NCBI GenBank assembly: GCA_002159075.1
Contig: LZRT01000121.1
Span: 84,930 to 148,929 of the forward strand
Source: Bacillus thermozeamaize
GTDB taxonomy: Bacteria; Bacillota; Bacilli; ZCTH02-B2
Direction of reading: 5' to 3'
Length of the DNA stretch: 64,000 nucleotides
In this document: positions 8,477 through 16,968 of the stretch, piece by piece
How the letters are laid out: each line of letters starts with the position of its first letter
How positions within the stretch are numbered: the first letter of the stretch is position 1
The notes under the pieces: generated by a model
Seen by the model: the letters and a program-made list of their open reading frames with translations, nothing else
Databases searched by the model: none
Told to the model about the DNA's origin: nothing
Translations under genes and position numbers: made by a program

Positions 8477-9877
8477 TTATTTCTGAGTTGAGGTTGTTTG
8501 GGCTGGAATCAACCGGACTTTTTCTTTTTTCTTCCAGAAGAAGTGGTAATAAACGGTTTGCGCCAGCAGGCCGCCGGCAAAGGCCAACGGGTAACTCAGC
8601 CAGATGCCCTTGATCCCCAGCGGTGAAAATTTGGACAGGAGAAAGGCGGAGGGGACCTGGATGCACCAGATGTTCAGCACCGAGAGCAACGTCGGCCAAA
8701 ACACATCGCCGCTGGAGCGCATCATCCCGGTTAACACACTCATGTTTCCAAACAACAGGTAACTCCAGAGGGTCATCACCAACAGGTTCATGGCAATCTC
8801 GAGCGCGCCTTTTTCCGTGATAAACCAGGACAGGATGCTTTTGGAAAAGAGGTACGTGCACAGGATTAACGTTCCGCTGATGACCAGGTTGAGTTTCAAT
8901 CCTGTGTGAAGGATGTGGCGCAGCCCGTTCATCTTCCCCGCGCCGATCGCCTGTGCGCCAAAGATGGCAACCGTCATCCCGATACTGATGGCCGGCATTT
9001 GCACATAGCTGATGATCTGGTTGGCGGCACCGTAAGCGGCCGTGGCATTGGAGCCGTACTGGTTGACAAGCGCCATCAGGGCAATGGCTGACAGTGAGAT
9101 CATGATCATCTGGATGCCTGTGGGAATGCCGATCTTGAACATCAGCTTGAGAATGGCGGGGTTAATCTTCAGATGGCGAACGGCCTGTTTGTCCAGCCGC
9201 AGCGGATGATGGATGCGTTGCAAATAGAGCAGCAACAGGATAAACGTGATCAATTCGGCTCCGATCAAGGAAACCGCGGCGCCATTGATCCCAAGGCGGG
9301 GAAAACCCAGCCAGCCGAGAGTGAGCACAGGTGTCAACATCAGGGTCAATCCGGTGGAAATCAGCAGAAAGTAGAAGGGCGTTTTGGAATCACCCGTCCC
9401 GCGCAGGAATGTGGTGTACATGATGTAAGGAAAGAGGATGGGCAGTCCGACGAACAGGCACGTCGCATAGGAAACGGCGATGGCGAAAATATCTGGCGGT
9501 GTGCCAATGGCCTGGAAAATTTTTTCTCTGAAGAAAATGCCCAATCCCGCAAGTGCGACGCCTAACAGGAAGGTAAACGACAGAGAGGTGCCGACGACGG
9601 CCTTCAGCTGTCGCTCGTCGCGCGCGCCATACGCTTGTCCGATCAAAACGGTGCTGGCATTGCCCATGCCGATGATAAAGGAAATCATGAAAAAGAGCAC
9701 TGGAAAGAAGATGGATACGGCAGCCAACGCATGGACGCCGATAAACTGGCCAAGCAGAATGCTGCTGATTGTCCCGCTGATCGATTGCAGAAAGTTGCTG
9801 AGCATCATCGGAATGAGAAAAGCCAGCATGGTTTGCCAAGAAGGAGCTTTGGTTTCCGGCATCAGATTTTCAGACAT
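8477..9877 (-). CDS. MATE family efflux transporter
   Basis: A 466-residue, 12-segment transporter with two homologous halves, as in MATE/NorM-like Na+ or H+ coupled exporters; typical stretches are GMGNASTVLIGQAYGARDERQLKAVVG in the first half and VAIFGAQAIGAGKMNGLR in the second. ATG 9877 is preceded by CCGGAGGAACCCT, giving a strong ribosome site; upstream in-frame codons to 10195 overlap the glutamate dehydrogenase end and are not used. It lies downstream of gdh on the same strand, separated by a large hairpin, so it is probably transcribed on its own or by partial read-through. Substrate unknown; a second, unrelated MATE gene is at 27528. Confidence 0.9.
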   Translation of the reverse strand: MSENLMPETKAPSWQTMLAFLIPMMLSNFLQSISGTISSILLGQFIGVHALAAVSIFFPVLFFMISFIIGMGNASTVLIGQAYGARDERQLKAVVGTSLSFTFLLGVALAGLGIFFREKIFQAIGTPPDIFAIAVSYATCLFVGLPILFPYIMYTTFLRGTGDSKTPFYFLLISTGLTLMLTPVLTLGWLGFPRLGINGAAVSLIGAELITFILLLLYLQRIHHPLRLDKQAVRHLKINPAILKLMFKIGIPTGIQMIMISLSAIALMALVNQYGSNATAAYGAANQIISYVQMPAISIGMTVAIFGAQAIGAGKMNGLRHILHTGLKLNLVISGTLILCTYLFSKSILSWFITEKGALEIAMNLLVMTLWSYLLFGNMSVLTGMMRSSGDVFWPTLLSVLNIWCIQVPSAFLLSKFSPLGIKGIWLSYPLAFAGGLLAQTVYYHFFWKKKEKVRLIPAQTTSTQK

Positions 9878-9990
9878 AGGGTTCCTCCGGGTGAGTGTAT
9901 TTATCAGAATTAACAGATATTTATGGTGCCACATTACTTTTATTATGGCTAACTCGCGAACTGATAAAGAGAAAAAGGGAGAAAAAGGCA

Positions 9991-10029
9991 CTTGCGTCCC
10001 GATAGGGATATCTCCCTCACGGGTGCAAG
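9991..10029 (-). terminator. Large hairpin and T-rich tract after glutamate dehydrogenase
   Basis: On the minus strand a two-tier stem (CTTGC-CCCG outer, GAGGG-CCCTA inner) is followed by TGCCTTTTTCTCCC. It lies 24 bases after the gdh stop and 114 bases before the MATE start, so it is most simply the gdh terminator. The unusual two-tier stem could also be a regulated leader of the MATE gene. Confidence 0.7.
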
Positions 10030-10052
10030 CGCTGAAACGGATCGTTGGATGA

Positions 10053-11318
10053 TTAGGATAGGAGGCTGACATTATCCTTGATCCAGCCACGGGCGGCCAT
10101 CGCCTCAACGATTCGGGCAATCGATACCATATAGGCAGCCGTCCGCATGTCCACGTTTTTGTCCTTGTGCATCTGATAGACGCGGTGGTAAGCATCCACC
10201 ATTTTTTGTTCCAGTCTGTTGTTCACTTCTTCTTCCGTCCAGTAATAGTTCATGAGGTTTTGGACCCATTCAAAGTAGGAGACGGTGACGCCGCCGGCAT
10301 TGGCCAGGATATCCGGAATCACATGCACGCCCTTGTTGTAGAGAATTTGGTCCGCTTCCGGCGTGGTGGGGCCGTTTGCCGCTTCAGCCACAATTTTGGC
10401 GTGGATGCGATCGGCGTTTTCTTCATTGATTTGATCTTCCAGCGCGGCCGGAACCAGGATGTCCACTTCCAGTTCCAGGAGTTCATTGTTGGTGATGCGC
10501 TTTGCCTTGTCGTTCAAATAGATGACGGAACCGGTCTTTTCCTTGACGGTCAGGGCTTCTTGCGGATCGATCCCGTCCGGATTGTAAATGCCGCCTTGGG
10601 AATCGCTGATGGCGACAATCCGGCAGCCCAGCTCTTGCAGGAGAAACGCACTGTAGCTTCCCGCGTTGCCGAATCCTTGAATGGCGACGGTCGCGCCTTC
10701 CATGCCGATTCCAAGTTTGGCCGCCGCTTCACGTATCGTAAAGACGCAACCGCGGGCGGTGGCTTTATCCCGTCCCAAGGAGCCGCCAATGATCGGGTGC
10801 TTTCCTGTGATGACGCCCGGCGTAAACGATTGGCGCATGCGGCTGAACTCATCCATCATCCAGCCCATGACCTCGGCGTTTGTGTAAACGTCCGGTGCCG
10901 GAATGTCCTTGTCCGGACCGACGATGGAGGCAATCGCCTGAATGAAGCCGCGGCTGACCCGCTCAAGCTCACTCTTGGACAATTCTTTCGGGTTGCAGAT
11001 GACGCCTCCCTTGGCTCCCCCGTAAGGCAGACCGACCACGCCGCATTTGAAGGTCATCCACATGGACAGGGCTTTGACTTCATCCATGGTGACATTGGGG
11101 TGGAAACGGATGCCTCCCTTGGTCGGCCCAATCGCGTCGTTGTGCTGAGAGCGGTAGCCGTGGAAAATCCGGGTGCTGCCGTCATCCATCGTGACGGGGA
11201 ACGAAACGCAGAGCACGCGCATCGGATGCAGGAGAATTTCCGTGATGTTCTGGTCCAGACCGAGCAACTTGGCTGCATGAGCTACCTGATACTGGGCGAT
11301 TTCAAAAGGATTGTGCAT
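10053..11318 (-). CDS. gdhA: Glutamate dehydrogenase (NAD-type, GudB/RocG-like)
   Basis: A 421-residue hexameric-type glutamate dehydrogenase that interconverts glutamate and 2-oxoglutarate plus ammonia. Seen: GGIRFHP and GLPYGGAKGGV with the catalytic lysine near residue 100-115, DIPAPDVYTN with the catalytic Asp, the Rossmann motif AIQGFGNAGSYSA near residue 220, and the C-terminal ILANAGGVTVSYFEWVQN. Length and motifs match the catabolic Bacillus RocG/GudB enzymes closely, although coenzyme choice cannot be proven. The ATG is behind GGAGGTCG. Upstream lies an unusual repeat-containing leader that may act as an attenuator. Confidence 0.96.
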   Translation of the reverse strand: MHNPFEIAQYQVAHAAKLLGLDQNITEILLHPMRVLCVSFPVTMDDGSTRIFHGYRSQHNDAIGPTKGGIRFHPNVTMDEVKALSMWMTFKCGVVGLPYGGAKGGVICNPKELSKSELERVSRGFIQAIASIVGPDKDIPAPDVYTNAEVMGWMMDEFSRMRQSFTPGVITGKHPIIGGSLGRDKATARGCVFTIREAAAKLGIGMEGATVAIQGFGNAGSYSAFLLQELGCRIVAISDSQGGIYNPDGIDPQEALTVKEKTGSVIYLNDKAKRITNNELLELEVDILVPAALEDQINEENADRIHAKIVAEAANGPTTPEADQILYNKGVHVIPDILANAGGVTVSYFEWVQNLMNYYWTEEEVNNRLEQKMVDAYHRVYQMHKDKNVDMRTAAYMVSIARIVEAMAARGWIKDNVSLLS

Positions 11319-11437
11319 AGATCGACCTCCATTTCCTGTAATTTTGTCATTTCTTTCGCCTGTCTAATTTTTCTTTGCCCGAACCTTTCGCCTACGACCA
11401 ACTGCTCACAAACTCTACATACACGGTCTTGCAACGC

Positions 11438-11490
11438 AAAACTGCAGCTTTAAAATCACAAAAACCGCAGTTCGGATTCAAAACTGCAGC
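11438..11490 (-). promoter_or_regulatory. Three-copy leader repeat upstream of gdh (possible attenuator)
   Basis: On the gdh strand the order is CTGCAGTT (from 11489), AACTGCGG (from 11472), a T-rich run TTTTTGTGATTTT, then CTGCAGTT again (from 11447). The first copy can pair with AACTGCGG, with one G-U, to give a stem followed by U residues, an intrinsic terminator shape. The third copy could pair with the same AACTGCGG and break that stem. Alternatively these are three protein-binding sites of the form AAAACYGCAG at 11438, 11461 and 11480. The remaining 11319-11747 intergenic DNA shows a weak extended -10 for gdh near 11530 (TGTTAGAAT on the minus strand) and otherwise nothing I recognise. 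Confidence 0.45.
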
Positions 11491-11747
11491 ATGCCATCTC
11501 ACAACCTGTGCTATGTAGGTTCTGATGTTAACTGTTGTATTCTAACATAATTGGGCAAAAAATAGAAGATGTTTTTTTGCGGGCAGAATATTTTTTTCTT
11601 GCCGTCACACAATATTTAAGATATGCAGATTGAGGGTAAAATGGAACGGGCAAGCGGTATTTTTGAGCCGTTTATCCTATAATGATAATGAATCGATGGA
11701 TGCCAAAAAGTAGAGCCATATGTGAAGACGCGAACAAGGAGGCAGGA

Positions 11748-12569
11748 ATGATGAAGGATGTGCGGACAGCTTTGACGATTGCAGGAACTGATCCAAGCGG
11801 CGGGGCAGGCATTCAGGCCGATTTAAAGACGTTTCAGGAGCTTGGTGTATACGGAATGAGTGTGATCACGGCCGTAGTCAGCCAGAACACGCTGGGTGTC
11901 AAAACTTTTCTGGACATGCCGCTGGAGTTGATCGAAAGCCAAATCGATGCCGTCTTTGAAGATATACCGCCCCATGCCGTGAAAACCGGCATGCTCTCGC
12001 AAATACCGGTCATTGAGCTGGTGGCGCGCAAGCTGAAGCAATATGGCGTAAAACATTATGTCATGGATCCGGTCATGGTGGCCAAAAGCGGCGATCCGCT
12101 ACTGGCTGAAGATGCCCGTGGCGCCTTGCTCAGGGAACTGTTGCCTTTGTGCGAGGTGGTGACGCCCAATCTGCCGGAGGCGGAAGTGATGATCGGCAAG
12201 CCGATTCGCGATCTGCCGGCGATGAAAGAAGCGGCCAAAAGATTGGTGGAGGAATATGGGGCGAAGGCGGCCGTTGTCAAGGGAGGGCACTTAACGGGAG
12301 AAGCCCGTGATGTCATCTACGATGGCAAGGTCTGGGAAGAGATGGCTGCCCCGAGGGTGGACACCCGCCATACGCATGGCACGGGATGCACGTTTTCGGC
12401 GGCCATTACGGCCCAGCTGGCGAAAGGAGTCCCGGTTCTGGAGGCGGTGGCGTTGGCCAAGCGGTTTATCACCTGCGCGGTTCGGGAGACGCTGGGGATT
12501 GGAAAGGGTCATGGGCCGACCAACCATTGGGCATTCCGGGAATCTGAACGAAAGACCAGAGAGAATTAG
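11748..12569 (+). CDS. thiD: Hydroxymethylpyrimidine/phosphomethylpyrimidine kinase
   Basis: A 273-residue ribokinase-fold kinase: ALTIAGTDPSGGAGIQADLKTF at the N-terminus, TGMLSQIPVIE, VMDPVMVAKSGDPLL in the middle, and the anion-hole/catalytic motif DTRHTHGTGCTFSAAITAQLAKG near residue 215. It phosphorylates HMP and HMP-P for thiamine synthesis; related Bacillus paralogues act on pyridoxine, so PdxK activity is possible. AAGGAGG at 11736-11742 supports ATG 11748 or the adjacent ATG 11751. No thi genes are adjacent. It is divergent from gdh. Confidence 0.92.
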   Translation: MMKDVRTALTIAGTDPSGGAGIQADLKTFQELGVYGMSVITAVVSQNTLGVKTFLDMPLELIESQIDAVFEDIPPHAVKTGMLSQIPVIELVARKLKQYGVKHYVMDPVMVAKSGDPLLAEDARGALLRELLPLCEVVTPNLPEAEVMIGKPIRDLPAMKEAAKRLVEEYGAKAAVVKGGHLTGEARDVIYDGKVWEEMAAPRVDTRHTHGTGCTFSAAITAQLAKGVPVLEAVALAKRFITCAVRETLGIGKGHGPTNHWAFRESERKTREN

Positions 12570-12574
12570 GCCAG

Positions 12575-12593
12575 CCAGTCTGATGCAGACTGG
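12575..12593 (+). terminator. Terminator hairpin after thiD
   Basis: CCAGTCTG-ATG-CAGACTGG is a perfect 8-base stem directly after the thiD stop, followed by a modest T-rich stretch (TCATTTC). Confidence 0.65.
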
Positions 12594-12651
12594 TCATTTC
12601 AGTATTATAACAGGATGTGAAAAATTTTTGTCGAAAGCGATCGATTTTCTA

Positions 12652-12680
12652 TTGAAAACTATGTTTCTTTCTTGTATATT
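12652..12680 (+). promoter_or_regulatory. Sigma-A promoter for the TRAP transporter
   Basis: TTGAAA at 12652-12657, a 17-base spacer, and TATATT at 12675-12680. Transcription would start near 12687, about 195 bases before dctP. I found no -24/-12 promoter here. Confidence 0.6.
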
Positions 12681-12684
12681 AGAG

Positions 12685-12728
12685 AAAAATATATCGCAAA
12701 GACTATAAATATAACGCGATATATTTTT
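12685..12728 (+). repeat. Perfect 13-bp inverted repeat at the TRAP promoter start site
   Basis: The arms 12685-12697 (AAAAATATATCGC) and 12716-12728 are exact inverted complements with an 18-base spacer, starting at the predicted transcription start; the second arm runs into a T tract. It could be an operator for a repressor or a leader terminator. The rest of the 12570-12880 gap holds only AT-rich DNA and an odd G run at 12773-12779. Confidence 0.6.
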
Positions 12729-12880
12729 TTGATTTCATTTATAAAACGCTTACATACTTATATATTGGTAAAGGGGGGGTAAAAACGCATACAGAAGAAA
12801 GGCATGGTATCATATTTCCCTGGATGAAGATATTGAACCATTTTAACCCTTTTATTATAAATTTTAGAAGGAGGTTTCTG

Positions 12881-13996
12881 ATGAACGTGAAAAGAAAACG
12901 TTTTCTGTTTTTTGGGATCAGTTTGCTTGTCATGGCCGCCCTTGTATTGGCCGGTTGTGGAGGGGCCAAGCCGTCTTCCTCAGAGAACGACAATAACAAT
13001 GGAGAGAATAAGTCGGCAGGCGGCTCTTCCGAAGTCATCGAGATGAATGTGGGAAACTGGCAGCCCTCTACCCACCATTATGTGTATAATGTCCTGGAGC
13101 CGTGGAAGAAGTACGTAGAGGAAAAAACGAATGGCCGGATCAAGGTGAACTTGTACCACGGCGGAACGCTGGGCGCTGCCAAGTCGGCCTGGGAGGACGT
13201 GAAGGGTGGCGTCTATGATGTCGGATTGGTGGTCACGACCTATTATTATGATTCTGAGCTTTTTCCTTATACCATCGGAAACCTGCCGTTTGCATTTCCT
13301 GACTCCGTCACCGCGGCAAAGGTTGTGAGCAAGATTGGCGAAAAATATGCCAAGGATGCGTTCAAAGATGTGGTGCTGATGGGTGTCACCTCCACCGACC
13401 CTTATGATCTCTTCAGCACCAAGCCGGTGCGCAAAGTGGAAGATCTGAAAAACGCCAAGCTGCGCGTACAAGGCAAGTCGGACAGTGAAATGATCAAGTC
13501 GTTTGGTGCCACACCTGTGTCGATCTCTGTGAATGAAACCTACGAAGCGCTGCAAAAAGGGACAATCGATATGACCTTCTACACGCCGATCGGCGCGGTG
13601 GGAACCAAGTATTACGAAGTGGCCCCGTATGTCACCAAAATGGGCGTTTCGGTAACGCCGCTGATCGCTGTGATGAACAAAGGCTTCTATGACAAGTTGC
13701 CTGATGACTTGAAAAAGATGTTTGATGAGGACTTCAACAAAAAGTTGATTGATCTCTATAATGAAAGCTATACCAAAGAGTTGGAAAAGTCCTATCAGGA
13801 ACTGGAGAAGCACGTCCAGGGCAAGGGAGAGATTATCACGCTGACGCCGGAGGAACTGAAAGAATTCAAGAAACACGCCAAGGTGCAGTGGGATAAGTGG
13901 GCAGAGGATGCCAACAAGAAAGGGTACAATGGCCAAGAGATGATCGATGAATTCAAAAAGTTGATCCAGGAGGAAGGGCTGGAACTGCCGTTTTAA
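12881..13996 (+). CDS. dctP: TRAP transporter solute-binding lipoprotein (DctP family)
   Basis: A 371-residue protein with a signal peptide and lipobox LVLAGC (Cys about 24), a Ser/Asn/Glu-rich linker, then a DctP fold: YHGGTLGAAKSAWEDVKGGVYDVGL and the characteristic KVEDLKNAKLRVQGKSDSEM segment with the conserved Arg that binds a substrate carboxylate. It is anchored outside the membrane, binds an organic acid and delivers it to DctQM. ATG 12881 is preceded by AGAAGGAGG. It is the first gene of the dctPQM set, with a hairpin between it and dctQ. The ligand is unknown; nearby acyl-CoA genes suggest a carboxylate. Confidence 0.94.
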   Translation: MNVKRKRFLFFGISLLVMAALVLAGCGGAKPSSSENDNNNGENKSAGGSSEVIEMNVGNWQPSTHHYVYNVLEPWKKYVEEKTNGRIKVNLYHGGTLGAAKSAWEDVKGGVYDVGLVVTTYYYDSELFPYTIGNLPFAFPDSVTAAKVVSKIGEKYAKDAFKDVVLMGVTSTDPYDLFSTKPVRKVEDLKNAKLRVQGKSDSEMIKSFGATPVSISVNETYEALQKGTIDMTFYTPIGAVGTKYYEVAPYVTKMGVSVTPLIAVMNKGFYDKLPDDLKKMFDEDFNKKLIDLYNESYTKELEKSYQELEKHVQGKGEIITLTPEELKEFKKHAKVQWDKWAEDANKKGYNGQEMIDEFKKLIQEEGLELPF

Positions 13997-14032
13997 GGCC
14001 AGTGGAATTCCATCGTTTCGGAGTTTGTAGGA

Positions 14033-14057
14033 CTTGCCCCTGCCTGTAAGGGGCAAG
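14033..14057 (+). other. Intercistronic hairpin between dctP and dctQ
   Basis: CTTGCCCC (14033-14040) and GGGGCAAG (14050-14057) form a perfect 8-base stem followed by CTCCTTTTCC. It is probably a partial terminator or an mRNA-stabilising element that lets the binding protein be made in excess over the membrane subunits. Confidence 0.65.
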
Positions 14058-14114
14058 CTCCTTTTCCGCGTTCAATGACAAGGTGCTGATGGGCATGTTT
14101 TTGGAAAGAGGGTG

Positions 14115-14630
14115 ATGGTTATCCAAGCTTTTTTGAACGTTGTTCGGCGGATAACGGATGTGACCAGATGGTTGGCGCTGGCCACGATGGCGTTCATGAT
14201 GTTTTTTATCACGATCGCTGTGATCGGCCGTGCCTTTCACGTTCCTGTTCTGGGGGATGTGGAGGTCGTTCAGTTGTCTATGGTCATCTTGATCATGTTC
14301 GGGCTGGCCTACTCGCAGTCCAGGGATGCCCATGTCTCGATTGGTTTGTTGGTGGATCGCTTCCCGCCCCGCATGCAGGCGTTGATGGATGTGATCGGTT
14401 ATACGCTGACCTTCATCGCGTGTTTGGTCATTGGCTGGGTGTATTTGCATGTGGCGATTCGCTACACCACGGAAGTTCCCCAGTATACCGATTTGCTGGA
14501 GATCCCCCTGACGCCGTTTAAGTATATTGTCATGATTGGCTTTTTTCTGTGGGGACTGGAAGCTTTGTTGAAAGTGATTCAGTCATTGGTACACCTGTTG
14601 AAGGGTTCCGTGGAAGGAGGGGGCGAATAA
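14115..14630 (+). CDS. dctQ: TRAP transporter small membrane subunit (DctQ family)
   Basis: About 171 residues with four hydrophobic segments (roughly residues 15-40, 50-70, 92-115, 135-157), the standard DctQ topology; typical features are GRAFHVPVLGDVEVVQLSM and AYSQSRDAHVSIGLLVDRFP. It joins the large subunit DctM in a membrane complex that drives Na+-coupled uptake. The start may be GTG 14112 or ATG 14115; GAAAGAGGG lies very close to both. The stop is 3 bases before dctM. Confidence 0.92.
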   Translation: MVIQAFLNVVRRITDVTRWLALATMAFMMFFITIAVIGRAFHVPVLGDVEVVQLSMVILIMFGLAYSQSRDAHVSIGLLVDRFPPRMQALMDVIGYTLTFIACLVIGWVYLHVAIRYTTEVPQYTDLLEIPLTPFKYIVMIGFFLWGLEALLKVIQSLVHLLKGSVEGGGE

Positions 14631-14633
14631 GCG

Positions 14634-15935
14634 ATGTCTCTGGAAATGATCGGATTTCTCGGCATTTTGGCCATGTTTTTGTTGATGTTTTTGCGCGTTC
14701 CGATTGCTATCGCGATGGCAGTCCCAGCCTTCATCGGAATCCTTTATGTGCGGGACTGGCGGGTTTTGTCCACGGCTATTGAGACGATTGTCTGGGATCA
14801 CAGTTTCAACTACACGCTGAGCACCATTCCGATGTTTGTGCTGATGGGCGAGCTCTTGTTTGTTTCCGGGATCAGCCAGGAATTATTTGCCACCTTCCGT
14901 CACTGGTTCGGCAAGTTGCGTGGCGGACTGGCCATGGCGGCGATTGGCGCATCGGCGATTTTTGCTGCCGCGTCCGGGTCCAGTCTGGCGACGACGGGGA
15001 CTATGGGCGTTATCTCCTCAAGGGAGATGTTGAACGCCAATTACCACAAACCGCTTATTGGCGGATCGATTGTTGCAGGAGGCACGCTGGGGATTCTCAT
15101 TCCTCCCAGCACGATGTTTATCATCTATGGAATGCTGACGGAACAGTCGATTGGAAAATTGTTGATTGCGGGAATCCTGCCCGGAATTTTACTGACTGTA
15201 CTGTATATTCTGACCGTTGCTGTCGCCGTCAAGATTAACCCCAACTTGGCGCCAGTGGGTGAGGGAAGTTCCTGGAAGGAGCGTTTTGTTTCCCTTCGTT
15301 CCACCGGCTGGATTCTGCTTCTGTTTGCGCTGGTAATTGGCGGGATGTATTTTGGCATTTTCAGCCCGACGGAAGCTGCTGGCGTAGGGGCGTTTGGCGC
15401 ATTTGTCATCGCGCTGGTGAGGAGAAAACTGACGTTTCAGAAGTTTATTGAATCGATGTCCAGAACACTGCGGACGACCGGCTTTTTGTTTGCCATTATC
15501 CTGGCCGCTTTTATCCTGAATTACTTTTTGGCCATCACCCGCGTGCCGATGCTTTTGGCAAATTTCTTGTCGGAGACCACGTTGCCGCCGACCATGATCT
15601 TTATATCCATCATATTGATGTATATCCTCCTTGGAGCGGTCATGGATTCAATGGCGATGGTGGTCGTGACGATTCCGATTGTTCTGCCTGTCATCGAGGC
15701 GTTGGGATACGATCTCATTTGGTTCGGCGTGATCATCGTGATCGTTGTGGAAATGGCGTTAATTTCACCGCCGATTGGGATGAACTGTTTTGTCCTTAAC
15801 GGGGTTGCGCCGGAATTGCGCCTGGAAGAGATTTTTAAAGGGGCGCTTTGGTTTATGATTCCGCTTGTCGTATTGATTGTTCTTTTGATGATTTTTCCGG
15901 AAATCGCCTTGTATTTGCCGAGCCAAATGTCGTAA
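14634..15935 (+). CDS. dctM: TRAP transporter large permease subunit (DctM family)
   Basis: A 433-residue integral membrane protein with 11-12 hydrophobic segments. The family signature is visible: AAIGASAIFAAASGSSLATTGTMG, GGSIVAGGTLGILIPPSTMFIIYG, and a C-terminal EMALISPPIGMNCFVLNG. It forms the Na+-coupled transport channel with DctQ. GGAAGGAGGGGG precedes the ATG, within the dctQ end, so the two are translationally linked. The operon ends at the terminator near 15980. Confidence 0.95.
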   Translation: MSLEMIGFLGILAMFLLMFLRVPIAIAMAVPAFIGILYVRDWRVLSTAIETIVWDHSFNYTLSTIPMFVLMGELLFVSGISQELFATFRHWFGKLRGGLAMAAIGASAIFAAASGSSLATTGTMGVISSREMLNANYHKPLIGGSIVAGGTLGILIPPSTMFIIYGMLTEQSIGKLLIAGILPGILLTVLYILTVAVAVKINPNLAPVGEGSSWKERFVSLRSTGWILLLFALVIGGMYFGIFSPTEAAGVGAFGAFVIALVRRKLTFQKFIESMSRTLRTTGFLFAIILAAFILNYFLAITRVPMLLANFLSETTLPPTMIFISIILMYILLGAVMDSMAMVVVTIPIVLPVIEALGYDLIWFGVIIVIVVEMALISPPIGMNCFVLNGVAPELRLEEIFKGALWFMIPLVVLIVLLMIFPEIALYLPSQMS

Positions 15936-15973
15936 AAGTCTCGTGGCATGCTAAACGGATGAATATCATGGAG

Positions 15974-15997
15974 ACCGGGCAGGAAGGCCCGGTTTTT
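15974..15997 (+). terminator. Terminator of the dctPQM operon
   Basis: ACCGGGC (15974-15980) pairs with GCCCGGT (15987-15993), followed by TTTTTG. Confidence 0.88.
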
Positions 15998-16095
15998 GTA
16001 TACGGTTTTCCATTTGGATAAAAAGCGTCCATTAAAAATATGTTAAGATGGGGGTAAGGAATTCCCAGGCGGAAAAACGATAAACAGGTGATGCG

Positions 16096-16923
16096 ATGGT
16101 TGTCTACGGGTTTTATGGTCCCAGCGGAACAGGCAAAAGCTATCGTGCCCTTCACCTTTGCCATCAGTTGGGGATCGAGGATTTTATTGACGATGGATTG
16201 TACATCCGTCATGGAAGAAAGGTAGCGGGGATCTCGGCCAAATATGAACAGCACCGGATGGCAGCCATTCGCCGGGCGATTTTCGATGATCCTGAGCACA
16301 GCCAGATGGTGCGCCGCGCCATTGAGCAGTATCGTCCCGAAAAGCTTCTGATCATCGGCACTTCGCGCAGGATGATCCAGCGAATCGCCGAGCGGTTGGG
16401 CCTGCCCAGCCCGGAGAAATGGATCCATATCAGCGAAGTGGCCAGGGAGGAAGAGATCCAGCAAGCCCAATATATTCGCAAGTTTCACGGCCAGCATGTG
16501 ATTCCGATTCCCCGGATTCAGGTGGAGAAGGATCGTTTCCAGCAGCTGATTGAGCGAGTGAAAGCGATATTCGATCCCCAGTCCAGGCCGATTGGTGAAA
16601 ATACGATTGTTTATCCGCGTTTTCAAGGCGGGCGCATTCTCATCACGCAGCAGTGCCTGAAGACGATGGTGCAGCATGTGCTGTTGCAGGAGCCGCAAGT
16701 TCACCAGATCTATTCGATCACGATTCCGGATGAGTTGGAGGAACCGATTCAGATCGGTCTTTCATTATATGACGGAACGCCGATTCCCGTTGTTGCAAGA
16801 CGACTGCAATCACAGGTTCAGGAGCTTTTTTTGCAGATGCTGGACCGGACGATACCGCCACCCTACCTGCATGTCCGCCACCTCGAGTTGCGCAGGTTGA
16901 GGACAGTCTCTCTAAAAAAGTGA
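16096..16923 (+). CDS. P-loop ATPase-like protein with Asp23-like C-terminal region
   Basis: A 275-residue protein of no assigned function. It begins MVVYGFYGPSGTGKSYRAL, a textbook Walker A motif (GPSGTGKS, residues 8-15), followed by an alpha/beta domain with KLLIIGTSRRM near residue 85. From about residue 175 the pattern IVYPRFQGGRILITQQCLKTM to the conserved RTIPPPYLHVRHLEL end resembles Asp23/DUF322 envelope-associated domains; this is a weak recognition from pattern only. There is no signal peptide or membrane segment. AGGTGA precedes ATG 16096. It is 46 bases before the sigma-54 activator gene and probably co-transcribed with it. Confidence 0.75.
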   Translation: MVVYGFYGPSGTGKSYRALHLCHQLGIEDFIDDGLYIRHGRKVAGISAKYEQHRMAAIRRAIFDDPEHSQMVRRAIEQYRPEKLLIIGTSRRMIQRIAERLGLPSPEKWIHISEVAREEEIQQAQYIRKFHGQHVIPIPRIQVEKDRFQQLIERVKAIFDPQSRPIGENTIVYPRFQGGRILITQQCLKTMVQHVLLQEPQVHQIYSITIPDELEEPIQIGLSLYDGTPIPVVARRLQSQVQELFLQMLDRTIPPPYLHVRHLELRRLRTVSLKK

Positions 16924-16968
16924 AGAGATGGGATAATCATTGAATCCAGGGAACTGGGGGGAGACGGG

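Noticed and set aside
9878..10052. Known riboswitch class before the MATE gene
   Set aside because: The two-tier hairpin does not match guanidine, preQ1 or other efflux-linked classes I can recall; its position suits the gdh terminator.
11438..11490. CRISPR-like repeats
   Set aside because: Three short 10-base copies with unequal 9-13-base gaps and no spacer structure; better explained as leader RNA elements or protein sites.
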